Shown: positions 26,201 through 39,502, counted from the first letter of the stretch. The stretch is 64,000 bases of DNA from Wuchereria bancrofti (GCA_005281725.1 SSBO01000012.1:709651-773650), one strand, 5' to 3'. Program-made: numbers and translations. The notes: a model not told the origin generated them from the letters alone.

Positions 26201-28617
26201 TCTTGAAAGACCTTCTATCTTTCTCTCTCTCCCTCTCCCTCTCTCTCTCTCTCTCTCCGTCTCCTCTCCTTTATTCATAAATACACAATACTGAAAATTT
26301 CTATTGTGCTATCAAACGTACTATAAAAATACAACCTAAAATACTTGATATCAAACGTACTATAAAAATATAATCTAAAATATTTGATATGAATATCAAT
26401 CCCCAATTATAAGATAAAGTTTAGCAAAAAAAAAGAAGCCATTAAAACAGTAAAACCAAATAAAATTCATTAAGAAATGACCATCCTTTAATTGTTTTTA
26501 ATCAAATCTAACAATAGAATCATCTACCTTCTGCATTAACAATATTTCGAGTTCGTATTTGTCTACCATCATCAAATTTCACAACCCAATCAGTTTTTCC
26601 CTCTTCCACTTTTGTAATTTTTGGGCATTGTTCGATAAGCACAGCACCGCGTTTTTCAGCACCTTTAGCTAGAGCAAGTGTTAAATTTTGAGCATTTATA
26701 TAACCATCACCAGATGTATATAAAGCACCCAAAATAGTTTTTGTATCCAAAATAGGTGCCAAATGTTTCACTTTGTTAGCATCAATCAATGTTGTTTTTG
26801 CTACATCACCTTTCTGTAAAGAAGATTGAAAAATTGCAAAATATTTCAGGAAATACTTTTTTAAAAATTTCCATATTGCTATGAAAATAATAGATACAAG
26901 ATTCTTAAAGTTATTAATCAAACTTTTAGTGGGATTTTAGTGAGAAACTAAGCATTTTTTCGAATAGAATTTAGAAAAAGAAGCATTTTTTCGAATAGAA
27001 TTTAGAAAAAGATTTGAAATATTCATTCAAGAACTAAGAATTTTTCTTTTTTTTGAGGAAAAATGAAAAGTACTTGAAAGTAGTCTCGGGCTGTGTATTG
27101 TCGAAATTCATCTAAACGTGCCTCATTAGTTGCTAATCGTAATGTCCCAGGACGAAAAAATTCAAGTTTCTAAAGTTATATATGCAATAAATTAAAGAAA
27201 TATGTATCAGAAATTTGGCAGAAATTTTAATCTTTCTGGTAGAAAACAATCAAAAAAAAACTACAAAAATAAACAAAAATTCCAAAGTTTAAGAGGGAAT
27301 AAATTTTAAAAGCCATACTTCATCTGCTTCTTCTTGCAAACGTGCATATAATTCAACAGACCATGCAAGAAATGGTTTGTAGCGATGAACTGGATGTGCT
27401 GAGCTAACCAAACCTGGCTACAAATTTAAAAATAGAATTAAAATGAAGAGTAAATGTGTTGAAAAATAAATCATTATCCCGGTTTATAAAAAAAAAAAGA
27501 CTAAGAAGAATCATTCTATAACACAAAGACATCCTACAAATTCATGTGTTATTCACTTAATTAACTTCACTTCATAAGTTTCAAATCAAAGATTGCATAA
27601 ATAAAACGAAAATATGCTATCGTAACATTTTAAAAATTTCAAGAAATAAAAAAAAAATTACAATTCATTATAGCATTTTTCACTTAAATTTCACTTAAAA
27701 TTTCTTAAGTGAAATTTTTGTAATAAATTTTAAATTTAAAAAAAAAAAATAAAAGATTAGAAATTCAAACCAAATGCAATGATATGCCATCGATTAATTT
27801 TCCTCTCTCCAATAAAACTACATCACGAATACCACGAAGCGTTAAATGATAGGCTAATGATGTTCCAACAATACCACCACCAACAATTAATGCAAATGCA
27901 TCTTTTGGTACTTCACTAAGATGCCTGCATAATTTTTTATTGTAAATTTATTACTGTAAGTTTTAATTTAATAAAAACTCAAAATTTTTTTCCAACACAT
28001 TCATTTTCATTTTAATCACTAAAAATAATGTTATATCTTGATTGATGAAGAAAAAATTTTTCAAACTATTGATAAGCTTTATAATTGAACAAAATTAAAA
28101 AATTGAATTTAATTTAAAGGATCATAACATTTCTTCAAAACAGTTAGATGTTATCAGTTAGATGTTAAATTAAAAAAAATGATATTAGCAAAATATAATG
28201 ATTTAATAATTCATTTCCTCTATTACTTCTAATATGAAATATTAGGTATTTCATTTCTTTTTTTATTTTCCAAAGTAATGGAAAGTTTTGTTTTTGCTTA
28301 TGTAACAATAACTTCGATAAACCTATCAGTGGACCAATTAATCATCAAACAATTCAAAAACAGGAATGATCATAAGATCAAAAAAGTTAGTAGGTTAATA
28401 AACATAACATAATAAGAAAGGATGTCACATTATATGTATCATACACATGGATGACACACATGAAAATGTCACATTATATTTTAAAAGACCAAACAGACAA
28501 CAAAAATGATCAATTTCAAAATTCATTATTTTATTATAATGAAATTTATAAATTCAGTTACCGTGCCTGCTCAATTAATTGACGTTTTCTGGAAGCGGCT
28601 TTCAACAACGCAAACAT
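20297..28617 (-). CDS. Mitochondrial FAD-dependent dimethylglycine/sarcosine dehydrogenase family protein
   Basis: Nineteen exons, 836 aa: 28617-28562, 27924-27771, 27417-27319, 27169-27074, 26813-26528, 26019-25925, 25754-25604, 25120-24945, 24848-24739, 24258-24081, 23712-23596, 23326-23181, 22901-22748, 22345-22206, 21947-21821, 21597-21475, 20942-20850, 20739-20644, 20410-20297. The family oxidatively demethylates dimethylglycine or sarcosine in the mitochondrial matrix, passing one-carbon units to tetrahydrofolate. Residues 1-25 (MFALLKAASRKRQ...) look like a mitochondrial presequence. A Rossmann motif GGGIVGTSLAYHL follows, then a DAO-type FAD domain (WAREFG, LFGGFEQKP, GGGMGKYLADWIIDGEPP, RLAGRPTERISGIYGRL), and a C-terminal glycine-cleavage T-like domain (LTLNTNPYECGL, ENFIGK, QITSGTFS). 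The block DGISLHLPGL aligns without gaps to the GSTWHAAGL region of DMGDH and keeps the His that carries covalent FAD there. It is closest to DMGDH by the RPTERISG block; PDPR or sarcosine dehydrogenase remain possible. Confidence 0.86.
26215..26270. repeat. Polypyrimidine (CT)n tract in a dehydrogenase intron
   Basis: Interrupted CT microsatellite of about 55 bp, between the exons ending at 26019 and starting at 26528. Confidence 0.9.
26311..26388. repeat. 39-bp tandem duplication in a dehydrogenase intron
   Basis: Two adjacent copies of a unit beginning ATCAAACGTACTATAAAAAT, at 26311 and 26350, with a few differences. Confidence 0.85.
26951..27012. repeat. 31-bp tandem duplication in a dehydrogenase intron
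   Basis: Two near-identical adjacent copies of a unit beginning AGCATTTTTTCGAATAGAAT, at 26951 and 26982. The near identity suggests a recent event. Confidence 0.9.
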
Positions 28618-30428
28618 TTCACACTTCTACCATTAAGCGTAGCAATAATTGATGATAAATAGCAATAAGCAAGATAAATAAAATTATCAACTATCTGAAA
28701 TTCTCAATTAGCTATTTCTTGTAATGTTCTTTGCAGCATCATATGAAGTCGAAAAGTACAAAAAGTAAAGTATACAATACAAATAATTCACTGATGAATA
28801 AACTGTTTTTTTTAGTATGAAGAAAAATCTAATTCGTTATTTTAATGAATAAATATAGTTGATAAATATAGACAAGCTTATACAGCTTAGTATTGAAATA
28901 TTCCTGTATAACCTATGTTCTTCACACTGATTACTAATAATTCAAATTTCTTTAACTTTAGCTATCCAAAAAAAGAGATATTAAGATAGAATAAACAGTT
29001 TAAAATTATTCAAAAATCAAAATAACTACTTCTGTGTTGTTAATGTTTCTAATCAGAAAAAAACCCCGGAAATTATCATTTTTTAAAGAATTTATCCAAA
29101 TAATTTTAAAATATCAAATATATCGCCTCTTCCCCTTTCGTTTTTCATAGAAATACTTCCAAACTTTCCAACTATCGATATATTTTATAGGAATATTAAG
29201 TGATAATACCTTTACCCTTACCATTTTTTCCAAAATGTTATTTTGCACTTTAATTATCGAACATTTGTTGTAAAAATTGTATTTAATGGGTTTACTATTT
29301 ATGATATTGATTTAAGATAGTGTAAAGTTCATCAACTAAAGTGTATTTTCACTGATAAATGTGAGCTGTAAACAACATTCGAACATATTATATGGAATTA
29401 AATTTATAAATTATGAGCTTCAAATGCTATTTCTCGATTTTCTTACAATTTATGATAGTTTATTAAATCATCGATGATTTGCAACTCTCTGTCATTTGTG
29501 ATTACCAGCTAATCCTTCCTTTACGATCAAAAATTTCGAAACTACCGTTTCATTTCTATGCTAAGAAAATTTGTGATATCTTGAAATCAAACTAATATAA
29601 TAGGTTTTGAATTTTATAAATCCTGAAGTTCCGGTTAACAACAGATCAATAATGCTCAAAATGAATAAGAAAGATTTTGAAATTAAAATCTGATTTTGAA
29701 TAATCAAAAATACCGATAAGTATTTAAATGCTGCTCTAAATTTAAAGAATTGATTTCTAATCATCAATATATAAAATTCCATGAATGCATCTTTGAAATG
29801 TGCACAATGAAATATACTAAGAATCATAAAAAGCCAAACGTCTGTCACACTATAAAGCTGCAAAAGATTTAAAAATTAAAATTTAAAGTAATGTTCGTGT
29901 AGTGAAACAATTGTTGAATTTAACGATCAAATATGAATCATAGACATGAATAAGCAAAATATGTTAATCACGAAATTAAGAAAAAAAGAAAACACTATGC
30001 TGCAGAAATAAATTTCGAGTAAAAAAGCAATAATATCCAGGAAACATAATTTAAATGGTAGTCTACCAAAGAATTGCGCAATGCAAAACATGTGTTCTTA
30101 AAATTTATTCTGATCAAAACTTTAAATGTCAATATTTTAAAATACAATTATATCAAAAAAAAAAAAAATGCAAAAGAACGATAAATACTGTCGATGGACA
30201 GAAAGATGAATGGAAAAATTTACTTGAATTCTTCGGAACATAATCATGCTTGTTTGACTTTAAGCTAATTAAGCATCTCATTAACATTATAAAGTTTAAT
30301 GACAAAATATTCTTCAAATTCTTGACCTTAATTCAAAAAAAAGTGATTTATCAGAATAAATTTTAACAATACAATCACTAATCAACAGGATGATAAATAT
30401 AATAAAATTTCATGTCAAAAAGTTTCAT
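28618..30428. other. Spacer between NUP93 3' end and dehydrogenase 5' end
   Basis: About 1.8 kb between two - strand genes. It should hold the NUP93 3' UTR (right side) and the dehydrogenase promoter (left side). A short direct repeat of TTAGATGTTA lies just inside the dehydrogenase first intron at about 28144-28168. Open frames at 29561-29863 (-) and 30055-30243 (+) are AT-driven and lack family resemblance. Confidence 0.5.
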
Positions 30429-33400
30429 TCATTCAAAAATTGTGCTTAAGTGCAAAATTTGTGTACTAATTTGTGAGGGAAATCGATATGGAATCATCGC
30501 AACATACAAAATAATTGCTTTGGCTGATGGTCGAAGTTCATCGCTTGCTGCTGGATTACGATCTAATTCTTCCGCTAACAATTTCATCACTGCCACGCAT
30601 AAATCTGGTAGCACTAGCCGTATCTAAAAAGTCGAAAAAAAAAAATGCTCGAAAAAATCTTCTAATTCCTAACATACTGCTCCTAATATTATTACAATTA
30701 ATATTATCAATTATAGAAACATATTTTAAATCATAAAAAGGGCCAGTTTTACCATAAAATAAGTAACAGTTACTAAAAATACTTCAACGAGAAAATTAAC
30801 TTTTAATTAATTTTACTAAAACACCAATATATAGTATTGTTGAATAAGGAAATCAACTTTTACAATGTAAAGCAAACTTTTCAAAGATTAGCTATTTAAG
30901 AACAAAGTTCAAAAAATAAATAAAAACAAAAACCAAAAAGGAAAAAAAATGAAAAAGCGCAAAAATGTGCATATATTCATAACATTTTTATGATACATAA
31001 CCAGTAGGTTAAATTGTTGGTATTTTTCTTTTCGGCAATTTTCAAGCAAAAAACAGCTCCATATTTTCAACTGTTTATTAAACAAAAAAACCAACTTGAT
31101 CGGAGACCATGTAAAACGTAGATACAAATGCTTGCACCTCATCTGGATTCATCGGTATGCATTTCAGTTTCTTTATTATTTCCATACATGCTTCAAATCT
31201 GAAAATAATTCTTAAAAGATATGTGTCAGATAATCATCTAACGATAAGCTGTTACATAGATATTATAAAAATAATTTCTTCAGTTCATAATTTTTTTATA
31301 AAAATTCTGAGTATAAACATATCATTCTTGCATTTCTAATAAGTAAATGAGTTATAAGTGTTTTATTTTTCAAAAGACAGAATTTAACGTTCATATCATA
31401 GCTAGCACATATTTGAACTTTCGGCAATGATAACGTTTTACTTCTGCATAAATTCAGATGAGATAACCAGTCAAATTCATTTAAAGTAATAATATGACAA
31501 GTGAAATAATTTAAAATTATCAACTTACTTCCTGTCATGATAAAACTGGAAAAATGTGGACAAGTCAAGCAAGAGATATAAAGTTGGAAGTGCATCCAAT
31601 GTATTCTTTCGAGCTGCTGTTGTCGAATGTTTGCAAATATTTGCAAGCCATAACGCAAGCTTACGAGCTTCACCGGCATCTTTGTAATGAATTATCTCTT
31701 TAGCTAAACCTTCGCAAGCCAATCGTATTGCATCATCGACATGCTGTACACAAGATAAATTTACCTACTTTTATGGAAAAACCCAAACAATTAAAATTTG
31801 AGAACTAATGACCGGATTTATACACAATTTTGTTAACCACAAGATACTCTCTATCAGAATTATTCAAAGATCTTATAAAAATTTTAATAAATAAAACTAA
31901 CATTAGCAGCCATATAAAGTTGTCCAGCAAGAGTTCCATCACCGCTGACTTCAGTATCTGAGGCAACTTTTGCGATAGCATCTTCTATATCGATATCTTT
32001 GGCGTATTTATCGATTAAACCTTCATATCGAGCACCTTTTTCATTAATTTTCCCAATAATTCGCCATGTTTCATCACTCAAATAAACCGCACGAGAAATG
32101 CAAGAGTAAAATAAATTTCCACCTGCAACAGCATTTATTTTTCTTTAAATAATTAAACTTTTTGTCTCTTGTTTAGTAAAAAGAATGAGAACTTATCAAT
32201 ACCAACTAAATTTTCAGTGCAGTAACAAGTTAGGAATGTTTGTCATAACTTGATTGACTTCTTTAGATCCTATCAACCACATTATTAAATATTCGTACCT
32301 TAGAAATTTCTCTTCACCATCTTCATTAATTTTATTTTCAATCAATTGATAAAATAGCTGTACTTTGTTGAATATTTCAAAATGCATTCAGAATTTATAG
32401 AAGAATTTTCTACTTCACTTAACAATACATTAAGAATTGAAGAAATCAAATAACAATGTTACTTATATATGACAAAATCATTACCTATAGGTGATTCCAT
32501 CTTGTTTAAAAAATATGCATAATCCAAAGTACGTTCAACATCAGTACATTCAAATCCTTTCACATAGAGTAAAATAAGGCGACAAAAATTGAGAGAACTT
32601 TGTACTGGGTCTTCTTGCTGACTGAGCACTGAATTTAAATAGAACTATCAAATTAACAATTTCAAGTAACTTTTCACTACTGTTACTACGATATATTAAA
32701 TATACATAGCATTTTATAAAATCTACAGATTAAGCTGTTCTATTAATTTTCCATCAAATTGTTTAAAATTGTAAAAATATATAATTTTAAGACTTTAAAA
32801 AAACTTCAAAAAAAAAGAACTAACGTATTGAATGCCCAATGTCATCAACAAGAATCAGCAAACCGTTGAGAAATAGTAAAATGGCCATATGAATTGCATG
32901 CATCAACATATTATTCCTGTAATTTCAAATTAATTTTACTTTTAGCCTTTTCGTTTTTTATTTTATGTATGAACGAGTAATGACATTACAACAACAAACA
33001 TTTTAATTTTGTAACTTAGATGGATAACTTTGGAAAAATGCACAACCGAGCAAAATTCAGTATTTTATATATTACAAAAGAAAAATTTTCAAATTGCAAA
33101 AATATTACAAATTATTGCAAAATTTCATTACTTTCAAAGTTTTGCATATCAATAGTTTAAATCCAGATAAATTAAAAATTCTAATAAAAGATACTATATT
33201 CTCTAGCAAAGGCAAAACATATACTGAATAACCTGTATAGTAGATTTATCGCACGTTCATATTGTCCTGTTAACCATAATGCTTGAAAATAAATTAACAC
33301 ACTTCCATCACTACCAACAAAGTAGTTTTCACCTAAAAAATACCCTATTATATATTTAAAATAATTTGACTATTTGATCACTTAATACAGCATATATAGA

Positions 33401-36335
33401 TGACAAGAACATGTATCGCACAAAGCGACACAACAAATTACCATAGTCGACAGATATAAGTCGCTGAAGCTCTTTGAAAACTGCAGGCGAAAGTGCAGGA
33501 TCTATACTACATGGATATAATTTCAACCAAAGCCAATTTTCTAAATTATTGCAAACTTCAGGCACATCACCACCAAGCAAAGCACAATATACTGCTTTTT
33601 TGTAGATATCCACAAATGAACGCGATTCACAACGCCATTCCGCTTTCACTTTTAGTCGAATATCAGCAGAAAGCCTAAGATTAAATTAAATTAAAAACAG
33701 CCATTTAAAGTAATTATGCCTAATTGCATAAAATCTGTAAAATAATTTCAGCTATATCAAAGTAACAACACGATTGTTATGTTGAATGATAAAACCAAAT
33801 AATACGACAATGCACTTTTTATCTATAAAATCAAGTATTCAAGTACATGTGCAAAAATTAAAGATGAATCCCGCTAAAATCTAAGAATGAAACAAGTTCT
33901 ACAAGAAACTTACTTCTTATTTTTCTCAAGATGAAGCAAAGCAACTGTTACAGCTGCGCATGAAGGTAAATTTTTCAAATGTGAGTCAGCTATTTTTGCA
34001 ACAGACTGCAGTTCTCCAGCCCTCAAGCAATAATAAACAATCTCCCAAAGAGCATGCCCATTTGGCCCATACACGCCATCCTAAAAATTAATAAACTGTT
34101 AAATGAAAAAAGTGCTAGAATGTTTTCAGTAAATGTGAATTCAGTCTCAGTATCTTGAAAATTTTCAAAATATGATTAGACAAGGATAGCTTCTAAAAAC
34201 AAACACTAAAATCAAACTACCTGAGTGTGTCGTTGAGTTGGTTTTAAATGTTTCACATTTAGAAAAGCGTCAATAAGCGATAACATTGTTGGATTTCCAC
34301 CTCTTCGAGCGACTGCTAAATTATTTTCCACAACTGTTTCCATATACGAAGTAAAACTGCAAAAAGCTTTGCTTTTTATGAGTGAATAACTAATTCTGAT
34401 AAATGGAAAATCATTTGCTATGATTTTAGGAATGAGTATAAATATCGTCTTTGCATTTATAGAAGTTGAATCATGCTTGCATTGTCATAGAAAGAATTTC
34501 CACCGAATAGCTCTGCATTTAAAAGATAAATATTTACTATAACCTTTCGCTTTCTGCTTCTGCCTTACTTAAGTAAACCATAATCCATAAGGTAATGGAA
34601 CGGTAAAAAAGAACACTAAACCTAAGAATTAAAAATCGGCTCACTTTTTGTGAAGAAATTCCAAAGTTGTATCAATGATGTGTTTCATCCAGGAGATCGA
34701 AGAGCGGAAATTTTTGGCAGTACCAGTAACAACAAATTGGTGATTCAGTGGGGCAAGAGCCTGTCCCCATAATGCGACTATCCCATCATCGCGTGATTTC
34801 GATGCAGCTTCTTTGAAAGCCATAGCTAACTTATCCTCTTTTTTTTCAACTATGTAATCAGAAACCTGAAAATTAAAAACATCAGAAGATATATGACAGA
34901 ACCTAAATTATGTCATAAAAAATCTTTTCTGTAACAAAAAATGTACTTCTTTCAATCGAAAAATGTACTTCGCCCAATCGAAAAAATGTACTTCGCTCAA
35001 CCACTTTTTTTCTTCAATAAAATAATTTCTGTTAAATTTAAAAACTTACACCCTTAGCAAATGTTAATTCTATACTGTCACCAGGTTTGATGGAAGTCGC
35101 GGAATCCAAGTGTGTTACCTGAAAAGTTGTTATGTCTAAAATATGTGAACAAATCGGAGAATTCTTACTTTGACATGGATATTGAGTGTGACAATAAAAA
35201 TGATTCTCCAAGAACAAAGCATGGTCGAATTACTTTCAGCAACTATTTAACAGATTAATTTATAAAATTAATTGATAATTTACTGCAACAAATATTAACA
35301 ATTATCATATTTCGTGATAAGATAATACGAATTATAAAAGCAAATAAAAAAGAAAAGTCACGAAAGTGTAAACAGCATTCCGTTAATAAACATTAAGGAG
35401 TTACTGAACACTGTAACAGGCTTTTATCTCTCAATAACTACTGATATCTTCAACAATTAAAAGGATTAATCAGTGACTGGAAAAGACCAACTTTGGAAGA
35501 TGAAATAGCAGTAGGAGTAGCTTTCTTTATAGATTTAGCCGCCGTATATGCTTGATCCACTACACGTTGATTCATGAATGCCCTTTCGGCTTCCAAACGA
35601 GTACGCATCGAAGTTTCAGCAACAATTTCATTCAACATATGTTGGCAATCTGCCGAAGGCAATACTTCTGCTTCATTTTCACTTGGCGCTTCTTGCATTT
35701 GCGGTACTGAACTAAGTGAGAAGCCTTTTCCACCCAATAACAAACCTATCTTAAAAACAAATTATTAATTAAATAAAAATAGAACAATAATTTGTGAAAT
35801 TATGCACAGGAAAATAAACAATGAATAAACATACTTCTATATCGGATAACCGTTCCTCGGCAGGGGTCTTCCTTTTCCATAAATCTTCACTGCGTCGGAA
35901 AACATCATTTAATGCAAGATCGACACGAGTTTTGTACTGAAGTGGAATGATAATTCATCCATACTTTAACGAAAGAATTTATATTTCTCAATTCAATTTC
36001 AGTTTTTTAATTTCCTAATAATTCCCTGAAAAAGTTCAATTGGATAAGAACTTTTCTCGTCACTGCTCTTCACTGCAGTACAGCAAAAAACATTTTTTGC
36101 CTAAAAGTAGCAAGTACATCGAATCAGTTAAATAAGCTTAGATTTTAGCCAGAAATGGCAATACTTTGGATATAAAATTAGTTAATTATTTCTTTCTATG
36201 TTCAATAAAGGAGCTTGGGAAAAATGAAATACAATCTAAGATTACCGATGATCCTGACGATGCTTTCGGAATGACTTTAGATGGCAGCGTTAACCGATCC
36301 GACTTATTCAGCAAATCTTCGAATGCTCCCGGCAT
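30429..36335 (-). CDS. npp-13: Nucleoporin NUP93 homologue (inner ring scaffold)
   Basis: Fifteen exons, 781 aa (human 819): 36335-36246, 35936-35835, 35749-35492, 35118-35050, 34865-34645, 34356-34221, 34080-33914, 33674-33442, 33332-33233, 32916-32825, 32628-32485, 32122-31902, 31743-31529, 31198-31096, 30623-30429. NUP93 is a scaffold of the nuclear-pore inner ring, partnering NUP205/188, NUP155 and the NUP62 complex. Family matches in order: a short N-terminal linker (MPGAFEDLLNKSDRL), LLLGGKGFSLSS, ALWGQALAPLN, FTSYMETVVENNL, GHALWEIVYYCLRAG, the KKAVYCALLGGDVPEV block followed by LENWLWLKL, VDYGENYF, IYFQALWLTGQYERAI, TLYLLLDLSTFFQFYHDR, KKLKCIPMNPDEV and the C-terminal MIPYR. Nearly all-helical, as expected. 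Phases agree at all 14 junctions. Several donors are GTTGGT or GTTAGT rather than GTAAGT. The start is the ATG two bases after TTTCAG at 36337, a likely trans-splice site. Confidence 0.92.
34936..35003. repeat. Three-copy 22-23 bp minisatellite in a NUP93 intron
   Basis: The core ATGTACTT recurs at 34941, 34963 and 34986, each followed by a variant of CGCCCAATCGAAAA. Confidence 0.85.
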
Positions 36336-36336
36336 C

Positions 36337-36344
36337 CTGAAATG
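36337..36344 (-). other. Probable spliced-leader acceptor of the NUP93 gene
   Basis: On the - strand TACATTTCAG ends one base before the G-ATG at 36336-36333. No 5' exon is recognisable upstream. Confidence 0.5.
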
Positions 36345-37855
36345 TAATCACAAAAATGCATGGAAACATAGATTCTCAGCTGTATTTTTTTTTCGTATCA
36401 TTGATATTTCACAAATTCCAAGACTAACTGAACACTGCTCTAGCCCTGGATGAGAATTTCTAAGATAAATCAAATCAAAACCCTAATAATGATCCGTTTG
36501 AGTAATGAGAGCTTGAGAAAGTTGAAGCTCGGTTAATAGTAAAGCATATTACTTTAACGAGCTATCGCTGTTATCTTAAGTTATATTTATTTATATTAAA
36601 GATATATTTCATGAATTCATTTTCATTTCATTGAATAATATTCATCTCACCGAACAATAATTCCATAAATATTAGTCAGATGAAGAAGATTAAGGTGAGA
36701 AATAAGAGATGATTAAGATGAGCAATAAACTGCAACATAAATACTCTCTACATCTTTAATTTAAAGAAGCTGAAATTACAATTCTATGTTTAAGCTTAAG
36801 CATAATTGCTTTCTATGTTGCCTTTTTTCCTTTTACTTTCCAAGTATTATCAATTACGTATGACGTAACAACGTCAATGTTCCAATTCTGCTTAAGCTAA
36901 AGTATATTACAAACAATTAGTGTTTAGTTAAATGTTCTAAATAATCATATCTGTAACACAATTTCTTTTCTCGCAAAAAAATTTCCAAACAAAAAAATGA
37001 TGCAAAATTAGGACAAACTTTTGCATACGTTTGAAAATTTCAATAATCAAATCTTAATTCAAAAATTTTTATATTATTCTTATCTTTCTTTTTCAATTAA
37101 ATATATCAAATGAAAAATTTTTCCATTTACTTTCAATTCATTTACTCAAAGATATGAAAAAAAAAGTAAATGTTACAGTCTCAATAATCAAACTACATTA
37201 CATATACTCTCTCAATCTTTTGTACCACAATTTACCACTTTCAATATGTTCTCTCTAATTTCTATTATTAATCTTTGTAATCTCCTTAATTATCCTACTC
37301 TTTCTCTCCTTCTCCCTCTAATTTAGTAACATTATTTCAAAATTGTTAAGTCCTCACACTCATCTAAACTCCATTATTAATTTATTTTCAATCAGCTAAT
37401 TGCTTGCTGAATTTACCGGTAGATCAGTATGAAATTTTGAATTTCCCAACTGTTAAATTCCACAATGCATTCATTTCAATAATATTTAATAGAATTTATT
37501 CAATTATTGTGAATCAATCAAATTAATATTAATACTAAATCAAAAAACTATTAATATTACTAACAGTATAATATATTTTTAAATTATTTTTTTCTTCACA
37601 CTTATTTTTAATACATTTACATACAATCATTGTAACATTTACTAGTAATACAAATTGTTTTAGCAAAATATTTAGAGTAAAAATATTCAGCAAAATTTTA
37701 TATTTAGTAAAAAATTTTTAAATATCATTTATTTTAAAAAATAGTGATTAATTTTTTACAAGTTATTAATATTATTAATAGTATTATAGAAAGTATTGTA
37801 ATAGAAAATATAATAGCTAATATTGCTAATATAATATAATAGAAACATTATTATT

Positions 37856-37892
37856 ACTATTATTGTTATTATTATTATTATTATTATTATTA
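37856..37892. repeat. (ATT)n microsatellite
   Basis: Runs of ATT, followed by imperfect AT-rich triplet sequence to about 38060. Confidence 0.9.
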
Positions 37893-38177
37893 ATGCTAAT
37901 ACTATAACACAATATAAATATTATTGCTAATGTTGCTAACACTATAATATAATAAAATATTATTAATACTGCTAATATTATAGGAGAAAAGATATTATTA
38001 GAGTAATATTAAAATTAAAATTACTGGTAATATTATTAGAGTAATAGTAATAATATTTTCCCTTTTAATGGATAAATCATAGAATACTTAATACTTTATC
38101 CATTTTTATGCATCGATACAAAATATTTTTATTATTTATTTATGCAAATATGTTATAATATTGGTTTTCGCTTTTTT

Positions 38178-38315
38178 TCTCTCTCTCTCCCTCTCTCTCT
38201 TTTTTTTCCTTCTTTGCTTTTTTCTTCGCTTTTTTAAAAGGAATGAAAAAAAAAATTATTTGCATAAGCAATGAAAATAGACAGAGAGAGAGGGAGAGAG
38301 GGAGAGAGAGAGAGA
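38178..38315. repeat. Facing CT and GA tracts (spaced inverted microsatellite)
   Basis: A CT tract at 38178-38200 is followed 80 bp later by a GA tract at 38281-38315 on the same strand, so the two are complementary and could form a hairpin stem. Confidence 0.75.
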
Positions 38316-39235
38316 ATAAATGATTACGGTAGCTTATTGGATGATATCAAACATTACACCAATAGCAATAGCAATAGTAAATAGCTAAAGTGGTTTGTTA
38401 TCGCTGTTGTGGTTTATGGTTAGCACCGCTCGGTACCATCCTTACAACTATTAAATGGTAGGTATCTTTACATTATTTGGTACCTGACTCATTCCATTCC
38501 AATTCATTTCATTTCATTCATTGATATATATGGGAATATTTTATACATTACATAAAAGTATAATTCATAATCAGATTTGATAACTTTTATTTATGCCATC
38601 TCTTTTTTTTTATTATTATTATTATTCATTTTGTTATGAAATGATTCATCATCAATTGATTAAAATGTTTACATTTTTTTTGAATGTTATATGTAAATTT
38701 TAAATATAACAATGATAATGGAGTAAAAAAAAAAGAAATTAATGGTGAAATATTAATTTAACAATGATTTTTCTTTTTTTATTATTATTATTAAATTAAA
38801 AATAATTCATTGATTTAGAAATAACTTACTAATACATTGATATTTTGCTATGATTTAGAAACAATTTGCTAATTTCTGCTAACATTTTTGTATGCAAAAT
38901 TAAAACAGAAAAGTAAAGGAGTTAATTGATTTATTCAATTTTTTATCGCTTATTTGAAAATTTTTTGCATAAAATTAAAAAAAAAAGAAGGAAAAGAAGA
39001 GAAAATTACCACATTATTGTCTAAAATATAACTTTTATTTTGAGATAGGAAAAGTAAGGAAAAAATTTTACCAACATTTCAATTCATTTCATTTCAAATA
39101 TTGAATTATAAATGATATTAGACTTTTAGTGAAATCAATTAATAGATTTTAATGTTATACTAAGTTCTATAAGTTCATGGTTTTTAAAAATTATAGTTTC
39201 ATGATTTTTTAATAAAACTGCAAACAAGATTGCAA

Positions 39236-39237
<2 letters not shown>

Positions 39238-39267
<30 letters not shown>
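39238..39267. repeat. (AAT)n microsatellite
   Basis: About ten perfect AAT units. Confidence 0.95.
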
Positions 39268-39268
<1 letters not shown>

Positions 39269-39502
39269 GAGTAAATAAATAATTAAATAAATAAAAATAA
39301 TACATTGCTATAATTCAATTCAATTTAATAAAATGTAACTATGCATTTGCATAGCTAATGATGCTTATAGCGAATATGGTTATTACAATATGGAAATAAA
39401 TGTGTTGTAATGAAAGTATTTATTGCTATCAGATAAACAGGTAGATACAGGTATACAGGTGTTAAAAAAAGTGTATGCCAACTATATAGGTATAATATAT
39501 AT

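Noticed and set aside
36166..36453. Open frame on the + strand across the first NUP93 exon
   Set aside because: Antisense shadow of a well supported - strand exon.
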